From: Pseudomonadota bacterium
GTDB taxonomy: Bacteria > Pseudomonadota > Alphaproteobacteria > Micropepsales > Micropepsaceae
DNA: 20,501 nucleotides
NCBI GenBank assembly: GCA_025360685.1
Contig: JANYBR010000121.1
Coordinates: forward strand, 1-20,501
Direction of reading: 5' to 3'
A model generated the notes under the pieces. The model did not search any database and was not told the origin of the DNA. It worked only from the letters and a program-made list of their open reading frames with translations. This document shows, in pieces, positions 14,190 through 20,501 of the stretch (position 1 is its first letter; every line of letters begins with the position of its first letter). Both the position numbers and the translations under genes were made by a program.

Positions 14190-14531
14190 ATGCCGCCCAA
14201 GCGTAATCCTTTGAATCTGAACCCGCTCCAGCTTCGCACCTTGACCCTGTTGCAGGTCATCGCGCGCATTCCCGGCGCTGCCCAGCAGCTGCCCGGCGGC
14301 GAGATGATGATTGCGCAGTTTCCGGCGGCGCATGGCGATCACTTCCATCTCGGCGACGCCACCGTGGCGGGCAAGGATGCAAGCGGGCTGTACAATGAGG
14401 CGGTGTGGAACGCACTGTCGCGCAAGGGTCTCGCCAGCGCCGAGTGGCCGCATCGGCTGACGCTGACCCTCGAAGGCCTGAACTACGACACGGGCGACGC
14501 AAAGAATATTCTGAACCGGGCGGGTCACTGA
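14190..14531 (+). CDS. Small uncharacterised soluble protein, 113 residues
   Basis: The ATG at 14190 follows AGGA by five nt, which selects it over an in-frame ATG 18 codons upstream. The protein is basic at the N-terminus (MPPKRNPLNLNPLQLRTLTLLQ), then has GGEMMIAQFPAAHGDHFHLGDATVAGKDASGLYNEAVWNALSRKGL and ends with NILNRAGH. The middle, with DHFHLGDATV, could be a small beta unit, and the NEAVWNALSRKGL helix looks wing-helix-like, but I cannot assign a family. There is no signal peptide or membrane segment. Upstream, CCCGAC and GTCGGG (14110-14132) flank a TATAGC, a possible promoter or operator shared with the divergent CoA-transferase. Confidence 0.75.
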   Translation: MPPKRNPLNLNPLQLRTLTLLQVIARIPGAAQQLPGGEMMIAQFPAAHGDHFHLGDATVAGKDASGLYNEAVWNALSRKGLASAEWPHRLTLTLEGLNYDTGDAKNILNRAGH

Positions 14532-14564
14532 AGCTCGCTCGGATTGAACCTTATCATTTCACTT

Positions 14565-14647
14565 GTCATCGCCCGCTTCATGCGGGCGACCCAATTTCCA
14601 TCTTAGTGGATAAAAAAATGGGTTGCCCTGACAGGCCGGGCAATGAC
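14565..14647. repeat. REP-like composite palindrome (two hairpins in an outer dyad)
   Basis: TCGCCCGC-TTCAT-GCGGGCGA (14569-14589) is a perfect 8-bp stem. TTGCCC (14623-14628) and GGGCAA (14638-14643) form a second. The two are themselves arranged as an inverted pair: outer arms GTCAT (14565-14569) and ATGAC (14643-14647), and inner ACCCA (14589-14593) and TGGGT (14619-14623), around an A-rich centre. Paired hairpins with GCCCGGCAATGAC-like ends are typical of alphaproteobacterial REP/BIME-like intergenic elements. It lies after the 113-residue gene and before the convergent lipoprotein gene, so it could also act as a bidirectional transcript end. Confidence 0.75.
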
Positions 14648-14712
14648 GTGAGTTTTATGGAATAAATTGCCAGCAAGATGGACGTACGCGAACGACAGAT
14701 CGACCGCTCGCC

Positions 14713-15303
14713 CTACTTCAATCGCGTCAGCACCATGAACATTTTGAACAATTTGACGCCGCTCTCGCTCGCCAGCAGCTTGTCGAGATGCGCGGCGTCC
14801 GAGGTGATCGCAACGTCTTTCGTGAACTGGCCCTTCGTCACCTTGCCGTCGATCCTGTGCGCCGCGATGGCGGCTGCCGCCATGTCCTCGTCAAGTAGAT
14901 ACAGTGTGAGCGTGTCGCCGCTGACCGAATAGAGCAGCGGAATGTTGGCCTTCTGCGCGTCTTCCGAGGCGAACTTGCCCTCGTCGATCGTCTCGCGCGC
15001 ATTGATGTAGCGGTGGCCGCCCAGAACGGCGGTAGTGAGCGTGTAGGTTCCCCAGCCGCCCTTGTCCTCGCCATACTTCGTCGTGACGCCGACCAAGGTG
15101 AATGTGTTGTCGTCATTGGCGAGGAAATGGAAATAGGTGGTCGCCGAAGAGTCTTTGTCGATCCGGCCGGACCAGGTTCCCTCGATCGCGCCATCGTTGA
15201 CAAAGCCAACCGTCGATCCCACCGGTGCGGTGGTCGTGACCGGCAGGCATGCGGCAGCGGATAGTGCCAAACCGATCGACAGAATGAGTCGGAAGGCTTT
15301 CAT
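14713..15303 (-). CDS. Predicted lipoprotein, paralogue of the adjacent upstream gene
   Basis: The product has 196 residues. The signal is MKAFRLILSIGLALSAAACLP with a lipobox ending at Cys19, so the protein should be lipid-anchored; the residue after the Cys is Leu, which allows outer-membrane sorting. The mature part begins VTTTAPVGSTVGF, then IEGTWSGRI, YFHFLANDDNTFTLVGV, YINARETID, IPLLYSVSGDTLTLYLLDED and ITSDAAHLDKLLASE. The GTW plus strand-rich middle suggests a small lipocalin-like or beta-sandwich domain, but I cannot name the family. It begins 5 bp after its paralogue, with matching blocks along the whole length, so the two are a tandem duplication in one operon. Confidence 0.85.
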   Translation of the reverse strand: MKAFRLILSIGLALSAAACLPVTTTAPVGSTVGFVNDGAIEGTWSGRIDKDSSATTYFHFLANDDNTFTLVGVTTKYGEDKGGWGTYTLTTAVLGGHRYINARETIDEGKFASEDAQKANIPLLYSVSGDTLTLYLLDEDMAAAAIAAHRIDGKVTKGQFTKDVAITSDAAHLDKLLASESGVKLFKMFMVLTRLK

Positions 15304-15308
15304 CGCGT

Positions 15309-15896
15309 TCAGTCGATCTTGTGCAAGGTTGAGAACGGTTTGGTGAAGAGCGCGGCCGCCGCCGAACTCGCCATATACTTGTCGAGCGCTGCCGGATCGG
15401 CCGTGATCACCGCGTCGCCAGAGTCGCCCTTGCCGATCGTGCCTTTGATCTTGCCAGCCTTAATTGCGGCTTTGGTTGCGGTTTCGTCAGTCAGATAAAG
15501 CGTTATGCGTCCCTTCGCATCGATGCGATAGAGAACCGGGATCGTGCCGCCCGGAGAACCTTCCTCCGGTTTGCCGTTGCTCGAGAGCAGCCGCGCGTTC
15601 ATGAAGCGGTTGGCGCCGGCTTTGCCTGTCGTCAACTCGACCAGGTTCCAGTCGCCATCCGGCTCGTCGCCGGACTGCACGATGAGAACAGTGAGCGTTC
15701 CGTCGAGCTTCGGCAGAAAGTGATAAAAGGCGCCGCGTTCGGACGGCTCGGGGGGATCAGCCTTCCACGTACCGGACAGAACCGGATCGAGCTTGAACCC
15801 GGCGGTAGTTCCGACAGGATGGGTGGTGGTCGGCGGATAGCAGGCGGCAAGCGCCAGCAGCGCAAAAGCGGCCACGGCAGGACGGAGTATATTCAC
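15309..15896 (-). CDS. Predicted lipoprotein, first gene of a paralogous pair
   Basis: The product has 195 residues from a GTG at 15896 that has AAGGGG six nt upstream. Longer frames starting at ATG codons upstream exist but lack a ribosome site and would bury the signal peptide. With this start the lipobox Cys is residue 19 (LLALAACYP), exactly as in the paralogue, and the lengths match (195 against 196), which supports the choice. Shared blocks are TTTHPVGTTAGF, LSGTWKAD, YHFLPKLDGTLTVLIV, FMNARLL, IPVLYRIDAKGRITLYLTDET and VITADPAALDKYMAS. The function is unknown. It is divergent from ccmE with a 119-bp gap. Confidence 0.85.
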   Translation of the reverse strand: MNILRPAVAAFALLALAACYPPTTTHPVGTTAGFKLDPVLSGTWKADPPEPSERGAFYHFLPKLDGTLTVLIVQSGDEPDGDWNLVELTTGKAGANRFMNARLLSSNGKPEEGSPGGTIPVLYRIDAKGRITLYLTDETATKAAIKAGKIKGTIGKGDSGDAVITADPAALDKYMASSAAAALFTKPFSTLHKID

Positions 15897-15960
15897 GGAA
15901 TTCCCCTTACTTGGCATTGACAGATTGTCGCGCGATTGGGGCCGAAGCGGGGCGCCCGCG

Positions 15961-15989
15961 TTGGATCGCGCGATGCACCTCACTATAGT
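15961..15989 (+). promoter_or_regulatory. Putative promoter of the ccmE-ccmF-ccmH genes
   Basis: TTGGAT (15961-15966) and TATAGT (15984-15989) are 17 bp apart; the -10 matches consensus at five of six positions, the -35 at three. Transcription would start near 15996, about 20 nt before the ccmE ATG. The octamer ACTATAGT is palindromic, so it could also act on the minus strand for the lipoprotein genes. Confidence 0.45.
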
Positions 15990-16015
15990 CCCGGCGCCCT
16001 CAAGCTCGAAACCGG

Positions 16016-16456
16016 ATGACCGCCAAGCAACGCCGCCGCATCGCCTTTGCCGCCGCCCTCATTGTGGCAAGCGCCGGTGCAGCCGCGCTGGTGCTGTTCG
16101 CGCTCAAGGACAATGTCCTTTATTTCTATAGCCCCAGCGACGTGCAGACCAAGCATGTCGCACCAGGGATTGCATTTCGCATTGGCGGCCTGGTCGAGAC
16201 GCACAGTGTGCATCACGGCGCCGGCGCGGATGTGAATTTCAAGGTTACGGACGGCAAGTCGGCAATTCCCGTCACCTATCATGGCGTGCTGCCGGCGTTG
16301 TTCCGCGAAGGACAGGGCGTGGTGGCGCTTGGTGCGCTCAATGACGCCGGCACATTCTCCGCCACCGAGGTGCTCGCCAAGCATGACGAGCGTTACATGC
16401 CGCCGGAAGTCGTCGATGCGCTGAAGCGTTCGGGCCGCTGGAAAGAAGGCCAATGA
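16016..16456 (+). CDS. ccmE: Cytochrome c maturation haem chaperone CcmE
   Basis: The product has 146 residues, normal length. There is a basic N-terminus, one membrane anchor (about 9-29), then the periplasmic OB-fold domain with VLYFYSPSDVQTK, FRIGGLVETHSVHH, VTYHGVLPALFREGQGVVALG and the haem-binding motif LAKHDERYMPPEV. His123 is the residue that takes haem covalently and Tyr127 its axial ligand, matching His130/Tyr134 of E. coli. CcmE carries haem from CcmC/CcmD to CcmF/CcmH. Its stop overlaps the ccmF start (ATGA), giving translational coupling. It corresponds to CycJ of rhizobia. No strong ribosome site is seen before the ATG. Confidence 0.96.
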   Translation: MTAKQRRRIAFAAALIVASAGAAALVLFALKDNVLYFYSPSDVQTKHVAPGIAFRIGGLVETHSVHHGAGADVNFKVTDGKSAIPVTYHGVLPALFREGQGVVALGALNDAGTFSATEVLAKHDERYMPPEVVDALKRSGRWKEGQ

Positions 16457-18375
16457 CCGGCGAGATCGGCCAGCTTGCGCTGTGTCTTGCGCTGGCGCTG
16501 GCGCTGGTACTTGCGATTTCGGGAATCGGCGGCGCGCGCCTGGGTGCTGCGGGCGCGCAGGCTATCGCATCGAGCAGCGCCGCCGGAATGCTGGTGTTCA
16601 TCGGACTTGCGTTCGGCGCGCTGACCTATGCCTCGATCGTTTCGGATTTTTCGATCCTGAATGTGGCGCAGAACTCGCACACATTGAAACCGCTGATCTA
16701 CAAAATCAGCGGCGTGTGGGGAAACCATGAAGGCTCGATGCTGCTCTGGGTGCTGGTGCTCGCGCTCTACACGGCCGCCATCGCGTTCTCCCGCCGTGGC
16801 GGGGCGCGGTTGACCAGCGCGGCACTCGGCGTGATGGGCATGCTCGCCGCCGCCTTCATTCTCTTCATCCTGTTCACGTCGAACCCGTTCCTGCGGCTCG
16901 ATCCGGTGCCGTTCGAAGGCGCCGGGCTCAATCCGCTGCTGCAGGATTTCGGCCTCGCGGTGCATCCGCCCATGCTCTACGCCGGCTATGTCGGTCTCTC
17001 GGCCTCGTTTGCCTATGCAGCTGCGGCGCTTATCACCCAGGAGCGCGATTGGGCGCGCGCGGCGCGGCCATTCATGCTCACGGCGTGGATCGCGCTGACG
17101 CTCGGCATCGCGCTGGGCAGCTGGTGGGCCTATTACGAACTTGGCTGGGGCGGCTTCTGGTTCTGGGATCCGGTGGAGAACGCATCCTTGATGCCGTGGC
17201 TGGTTGCCACCGCGCTGCTGCACTCGGCGCTCGCCACCGAACGCACCGGTGCGTTTCGCAGCTGGAGCCTGCTGCTCGCCATCGCGGCATTCTCACTCAG
17301 CCTCATCGGCACATTTCTGGTGCGCTCCGGCGTGCTGTCGTCGGTTCACTCTTTCGCCAACGATCCGGAGCGCGGATTTTTTATTTTGGTGTTGATCGGC
17401 GGTGCGGTCGGCGGCGCGCTGGCGCTGTTCGCCTGGCGCGCGCCCAGCCTTGACGGCGGCGCGTCGTTCGAGCCGGCCAGCCGCGAAACAGCGTTGCTCC
17501 TCAACAATGTGTTTCTCGCCGCCGCTGCCGCGACGGTGTTTGTCGGTACGCTCTATCCGTTGGCGCTCGATGCGCTTACCGGCACGAAGATCTCCGTCGG
17601 GCCGCCCTATTTCGCGATTACCTTCGCACCGATCTTTATTGCGCTTCTTATTCTCGTGCCGTTCGGACCACGGCTCGCCTGGCGCAAGGGCGATCTGCCC
17701 GCGGCCTTGCGCACACTGGCACCTGCACTCGGCATCGCGCTGGTCGCGGCGGCCGTGATCTTGGCTTTCACGGCGCCGCGCACTCTGGCCGGTTGCGGTG
17801 CCTTTGCCGTTGCCGCCTGGCTGATCGGAGCAAGCGCGATCGAAGTCAGGGAGCGCGGTCTTGGGGCGTTTCAGGCCGGCGCGCTCGCATCGGCGCTGGC
17901 GCATGCCGGCCTCGGGGTCACTCTGATCGGCATCGCAGGCACCACCCTGTGGCGCAGCGAGGCGTTGGAAGTGCTCGGCCCCGGGGAGAGCATGAACATC
18001 GCCGGCTACACGTTGCGCTTCGATGGTGTGAAGGGTGCGCACGGCCCGAACTACGATGCGGCGCGCGCCACGGTCACCGTGCTCAGCGGCGGATGGACGA
18101 TCGCGGTCATGCATCCGGAGAAACGCGTCTTTCCCGCTGAAGGCCAAGACACGGTCGAGACCGCCATCCGCACCACCATCGTCAGCGACCTCTATCTCGC
18201 ACTCGGCGATCAGCGCGAGCAGGGCCGTTGGATTCTCCGCGCCTACGTCAATCCGCTGGCACCACTGATCTGGCTTGGCGCGCTGGTGATGGCGCTTGGC
18301 GGATTCGCGGCGCTGTGGAACCGGCTGCGCGTGGCGCGGCCTGCGAGCGTCGCCGTGGCGGCGCCGGCCGAATGA
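16453..18375 (+). CDS. ccmF: Cytochrome c haem lyase subunit CcmF
   Basis: The product has 640 residues, full length, with many membrane segments. The haem-handling WWD signature is at about 221-245 (GSWWAYYELGWGGFWFWDP followed by VENASLMPWL). Histidines equivalent to the known haem ligands are present: His171 (AVHPPMLYAGYVG), His257 (ALLHSALATERTG), His299 (VLSSVHSFANDP) and His484 (ALAHAGLGVTLIG). The periplasmic loop after about residue 500 contains HPEKRVFPAEGQDTVETAI. CcmF transfers haem from CcmE to apocytochrome c, with CcmH. It overlaps ccmE and ccmH by 4 bp on each side. It corresponds to CycK of rhizobia. Confidence 0.97.
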   Translation: MTGEIGQLALCLALALALVLAISGIGGARLGAAGAQAIASSSAAGMLVFIGLAFGALTYASIVSDFSILNVAQNSHTLKPLIYKISGVWGNHEGSMLLWVLVLALYTAAIAFSRRGGARLTSAALGVMGMLAAAFILFILFTSNPFLRLDPVPFEGAGLNPLLQDFGLAVHPPMLYAGYVGLSASFAYAAAALITQERDWARAARPFMLTAWIALTLGIALGSWWAYYELGWGGFWFWDPVENASLMPWLVATALLHSALATERTGAFRSWSLLLAIAAFSLSLIGTFLVRSGVLSSVHSFANDPERGFFILVLIGGAVGGALALFAWRAPSLDGGASFEPASRETALLLNNVFLAAAAATVFVGTLYPLALDALTGTKISVGPPYFAITFAPIFIALLILVPFGPRLAWRKGDLPAALRTLAPALGIALVAAAVILAFTAPRTLAGCGAFAVAAWLIGASAIEVRERGLGAFQAGALASALAHAGLGVTLIGIAGTTLWRSEALEVLGPGESMNIAGYTLRFDGVKGAHGPNYDAARATVTVLSGGWTIAVMHPEKRVFPAEGQDTVETAIRTTIVSDLYLALGDQREQGRWILRAYVNPLAPLIWLGALVMALGGFAALWNRLRVARPASVAVAAPAE

Positions 18376-18797
18376 TACGCGCCGTCCTTGCACTCTTCAT
18401 TGTGCTCGCCGCGCAAACGGCGCAGGCCCTGCCCGCGCCCGATGCCTTGGCCGATCCGGCGCAAGAGGCGCGGGCTCGCGCGCTGCAAAAAGAACTGCGC
18501 TGCCTGGTCTGTCAGGGCGAGTCGCTCGACGAGTCGAATGCCTCGCTTGCGGTCGATTTGCGCCATCTCATCCGCGACCGCATCCGGGCCGGCGACAGCA
18601 ACGCGCAGATCAAGGATTTTCTGGTCTCGCGCTATGGCGATTTCATCTTGATGAATCCACCCTTCGAATCGCGCACCTATGCTTTATGGCTGACACCATT
18701 TGTTGTGTTGATGCTGGGCGCGGGAATCGCCATCTGGGTCGTCATCCGGGCGCGAAAATCGCCTCCCGGCGACGGGACGCTAACCGGCGCGGGCTGA
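18372..18797 (+). CDS. ccmH: Cytochrome c maturation thioredoxin-like protein CcmH (CycL)
   Basis: The product has 141 residues from the ATG that overlaps the ccmF stop (ATGA). It has a signal peptide (LALFIVLAAQTAQA), a periplasmic three-helix domain with the redox pair Cys44/Cys47 (ELRCLVCQGESLDES), the VDLRHLIRDRIRAG and FLVSRYGDFILMNPP segments, and a C-terminal membrane anchor at about 107-128. It reduces or holds the CxxCH cysteines of apocytochrome c for haem attachment. It is the short CcmH/CycL form; the TPR part (CcmI) is neither fused nor next door. The degP gene follows after 136 bp. Confidence 0.96.
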   Translation: MIRAVLALFIVLAAQTAQALPAPDALADPAQEARARALQKELRCLVCQGESLDESNASLAVDLRHLIRDRIRAGDSNAQIKDFLVSRYGDFILMNPPFESRTYALWLTPFVVLMLGAGIAIWVVIRARKSPPGDGTLTGAG

Positions 18798-18819
18798 TTT
18801 CGCCGTGCGGTGAGGGCAG

Positions 18820-18848
18820 TTGAACACATTGCGTACTTTTAATAATTT
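18820..18848 (+). promoter_or_regulatory. Putative degP promoter region
   Basis: TTGAAC (18820-18825) is followed 17 bp later by TAATTT (18843-18848) within an AT-rich patch that stands out from the GC-rich surroundings. A small dyad, CGTAA-GGTA-TTACG (18860-18873), lies just downstream. The -35 partly resembles heat-shock sigma sites, which would suit a periplasmic protease, but the -10 is weak and the sigma class is not settled. Confidence 0.35.
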
Positions 18849-18933
18849 AGAGAGAAACTCGTAAGGTATTACGGGTAGTTGGACAGGGCGATCCTGCCAG
18901 CCACCCGACCGGCACAGGTCCAGGAGAACAGCA

Positions 18934-20501
18934 ATGCCCGAAGACAATATCCATCCCATCAAGCGCCACAGCCGCGCCATCGCCCTGGGATCGGCCGCTG
19001 CGATCGTGCTGATGGGCGTCAGCGCCTTTGCTCTCGCGCCCCGGGTTCAGACGGCCAATTCGACTCAGCCGGTGCGCGAGATCGCCGCCGCGCAGCCCGA
19101 GTTCCGCTCCACGCCGCCGCGCATGCTGGAAAACGGCGCGCCGTTCAGCTTCGCCGATCTCGTCGAGCGCGTGAGCCCCGCCGTCGTCACCATCACCGCC
19201 GAGACGGTCGAAACCGGCAACGTCAACGCGGAAGATCTGCCCGCCCCGTTCCGCCAATTTTTCAATCAGCAGGGACAAGGCGGACAGTCGCGCACGCCGC
19301 ACAAGGCGACCTCGGCCGGTTCGGGTTTCATCATCGACCGCTCGGGCCTGATCGTCACCAACAATCACGTCATCGAGAATTCGCACAAGATCACCGTCAA
19401 GCTGCCTGACGGGCGCACGTTCGAGGCCAAGCTGATCGGCGCAGACGCCTTGACCGACGTCGCGCTGCTCAAAATCAAGAGTGAAAAACCGCTGCCGACG
19501 GTTGAGTTCGGCGACGACCGGCAAGTGAGAGTCGGCGACTGGGTTGTCGCCGTCGGCAATCCGTTCGGCCTGTCGAACTCTGTCACAGCGGGCATCGTGT
19601 CCTCGCTCGGCCGCGACATCGGCAGTGGCCCGTATACGGATTTCATCCAGATCGATGCACCGATCAACCGCGGCAATTCGGGCGGACCAACCTTCGACCT
19701 GCGCGGCCAGGTCATCGGGATGAATTCGATGATCTACTCGCCGTCCGGCGGCAGTGTCGGCATTGGATTTGCGATTCCTTCATCGATCATCCACGACGTC
19801 ATTGCCCAGCTTCAGGCCCATGGCCATGTCGAGCGCGGCTATCTGGGCGTGAACATCCAGAGCATCACGCCGGACATCGCCTCGACGCTCAATATCAACT
19901 CGCCCAAGGGCGCGATCGTCGCCGAGGTCATCCCGGGCGGGCCGGCCGCCAAGGCGGGCTTCCAGCAGGGCGATGTCGTCACGGCGATCAACGGACGGAC
20001 GGTCGAGGACTCGCGCGACCTGACCCGCCACATCGCCGCTCTGCCGGCGGGTGCCACCGCGAGCTTCGTCGTCATGCGCAACGGCGCGCAGCGCACGATC
20101 ACGGCCGCGATCGGAAATCGTCCGGATCAGCGCGTCGCGTCAAACGATCCGTCCAACGGTGACGACGCACAGAACGACGGTGCTCAGGTCGGTGCCATGC
20201 AGGCGATGGGTCTTGGCCTGGGCTCGGTCACGCCGGAAGCGCGCCGCAACTACAACATTGACCAGGGCATCGACGGCGTGCTCGTCACGCGCGTCGATCC
20301 CGACAGCGATGCCGGCGACAAGGGCATTCAGCCCGGCGATGTCGTTCTGTCCGTGGCCAACAAACCGGTGCACTCGCCGCACGACATCCTCGCCCAGATC
20401 GCCGCGGCGCGCTTCCGGCGTGACCGAGCCCAGGCCAAGACCCATCGCCTGCATGGCACCGACCTGAGCACCGTCGTTCTGTGCGTCGTCACCGTTGGAC
20501 G
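18934..20501 (+). CDS. degP: Periplasmic serine protease/chaperone DegP (HtrA), 3' end missing and aberrant
   Basis: The ATG at 18934 follows AGGAG by 8 nt. The visible frame codes for 522 residues and is open at the window edge. There is an N-terminal signal or anchor (about 14-34). The trypsin-like domain has the full triad: His145 (TNNHVIE), Asp175 (LTDVALLKI) and Ser249 (NRGNSGGP). PDZ1 spans about 300-395 (RGYLGVNIQ ... GPAAKAGFQQGDVV) and PDZ2 begins near 424 (AMGLGLGSVTPEARR ... GIQPGDVVLSVANKPV). A polar Asn/Asp/Gln-rich linker separates the PDZs. From about residue 491 the sequence stops resembling PDZ2, because bases 20404-20501 are a reverse-complement copy of 20150-20247. The true C-terminus is therefore not in this window. 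The gene is downstream of ccmH, as degP is in rhizobia. Confidence 0.93.
   Translation, partial: MPEDNIHPIKRHSRAIALGSAAAIVLMGVSAFALAPRVQTANSTQPVREIAAAQPEFRSTPPRMLENGAPFSFADLVERVSPAVVTITAETVETGNVNAEDLPAPFRQFFNQQGQGGQSRTPHKATSAGSGFIIDRSGLIVTNNHVIENSHKITVKLPDGRTFEAKLIGADALTDVALLKIKSEKPLPTVEFGDDRQVRVGDWVVAVGNPFGLSNSVTAGIVSSLGRDIGSGPYTDFIQIDAPINRGNSGGPTFDLRGQVIGMNSMIYSPSGGSVGIGFAIPSSIIHDVIAQLQAHGHVERGYLGVNIQSITPDIASTLNINSPKGAIVAEVIPGGPAAKAGFQQGDVVTAINGRTVEDSRDLTRHIAALPAGATASFVVMRNGAQRTITAAIGNRPDQRVASNDPSNGDDAQNDGAQVGAMQAMGLGLGSVTPEARRNYNIDQGIDGVLVTRVDPDSDAGDKGIQPGDVVLSVANKPVHSPHDILAQIAAARFRRDRAQAKTHRLHGTDLSTVVLCVVTVG
20150..20501. repeat. 98-bp perfect inverted repeat inside degP, reaching the window edge
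   Basis: Bases 20150-20247 and 20404-20501 are perfect reverse complements over 98 bp, with a 156-bp spacer. Pairing breaks at 20248/20403, and the right arm runs to the last base, so it may continue outside. The first arm codes normal DegP linker and PDZ2 sequence; the second arm, in the degP frame, codes unrelated residues. This marks the second arm as the misplaced copy. Confidence 0.97.

Noticed and set aside
15897..15983. Longer start for the first lipoprotein
   Set aside because: The GTG at 15896 has AAGGGG correctly spaced and puts the lipobox Cys at the same position as in the paralogue.
17293..18393. Minus-strand open frame of 366 codons opposite ccmF
   Set aside because: No family features; it mirrors the coding frame of ccmF, whose haem ligands and WWD motif are intact.
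1..20501. CRISPR arrays, tRNA/rRNA genes, phage or conjugation genes, defence systems
   Set aside because: No regularly spaced repeats, tRNA-like cloverleaf sequences or marker proteins of mobile or defence systems were found on either strand.

Overview
The window looks like a chromosomal contig fragment from a GC-rich alphaproteobacterium. The main pointers are the ccmE-ccmF-ccmH-degP order (the cycJ-cycK-cycL-degP arrangement known from rhizobia), alphaproteobacterial REP-like intergenic palindromes, a chrB/chrA/SOD chromate gene set and a PhoPQ-type two-component operon. I cannot name the genus. No tRNA, rRNA, CRISPR array, phage gene or transposase was seen, and coding density is high.

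Left part (1-7540): the end of a DJ-1/PfpI-YHS fusion protein meets, tail to tail, a leftward run of six genes. Read in transcription order these are an ATP-grasp-like protein (6498-5443), an EamA/DMT transporter with a very His-rich tail (5383-4310), the chromate transporter ChrA (4317-2938), a Tat-exported Fe/Mn-SOD-family protein of the ChrC type (2906-2199), a periplasmic YncE-like beta-propeller (2202-1126, inferred TTG start coupled to the SOD stop) and a SRAP/YedK-type DNA-protein crosslink protein (1090-416). ChrB is divergent at 6572-7540. Together this looks like an extended chromate, metal and oxidative-stress locus.

Middle part (7541-14531): a nitroreductase with a hairpin after it; a three-gene PepSY-response regulator-histidine kinase operon with an 11-bp-period direct repeat just upstream, like a PhoP box; a 467-residue protein I do not recognise; a palindrome-rich intergenic stretch; a leftward CaiB/BaiF CoA-transferase; and a divergent 113-residue conserved-looking protein followed by a REP-like element.

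Right part (14713-20501): two tandem paralogous lipoproteins on the minus strand, divergent from ccmE-ccmF-ccmH (cytochrome c haem delivery and ligation) and the periplasmic protease DegP. ccmI and ccmG are not next to this cluster. DegP is not finished inside the window. Its last 98 bases are a perfect reverse complement of an earlier part of the same gene (20150-20247), so the right edge is probably a fold-back assembly or amplification artefact, or less likely a real inverted duplication.

The most interesting biology is the extended chr locus, with its ATP-grasp enzyme, His-rich exporter and a SOD-family protein lacking the usual second-shell residues. The most solid sequence-level anomaly is the terminal inverted repeat.
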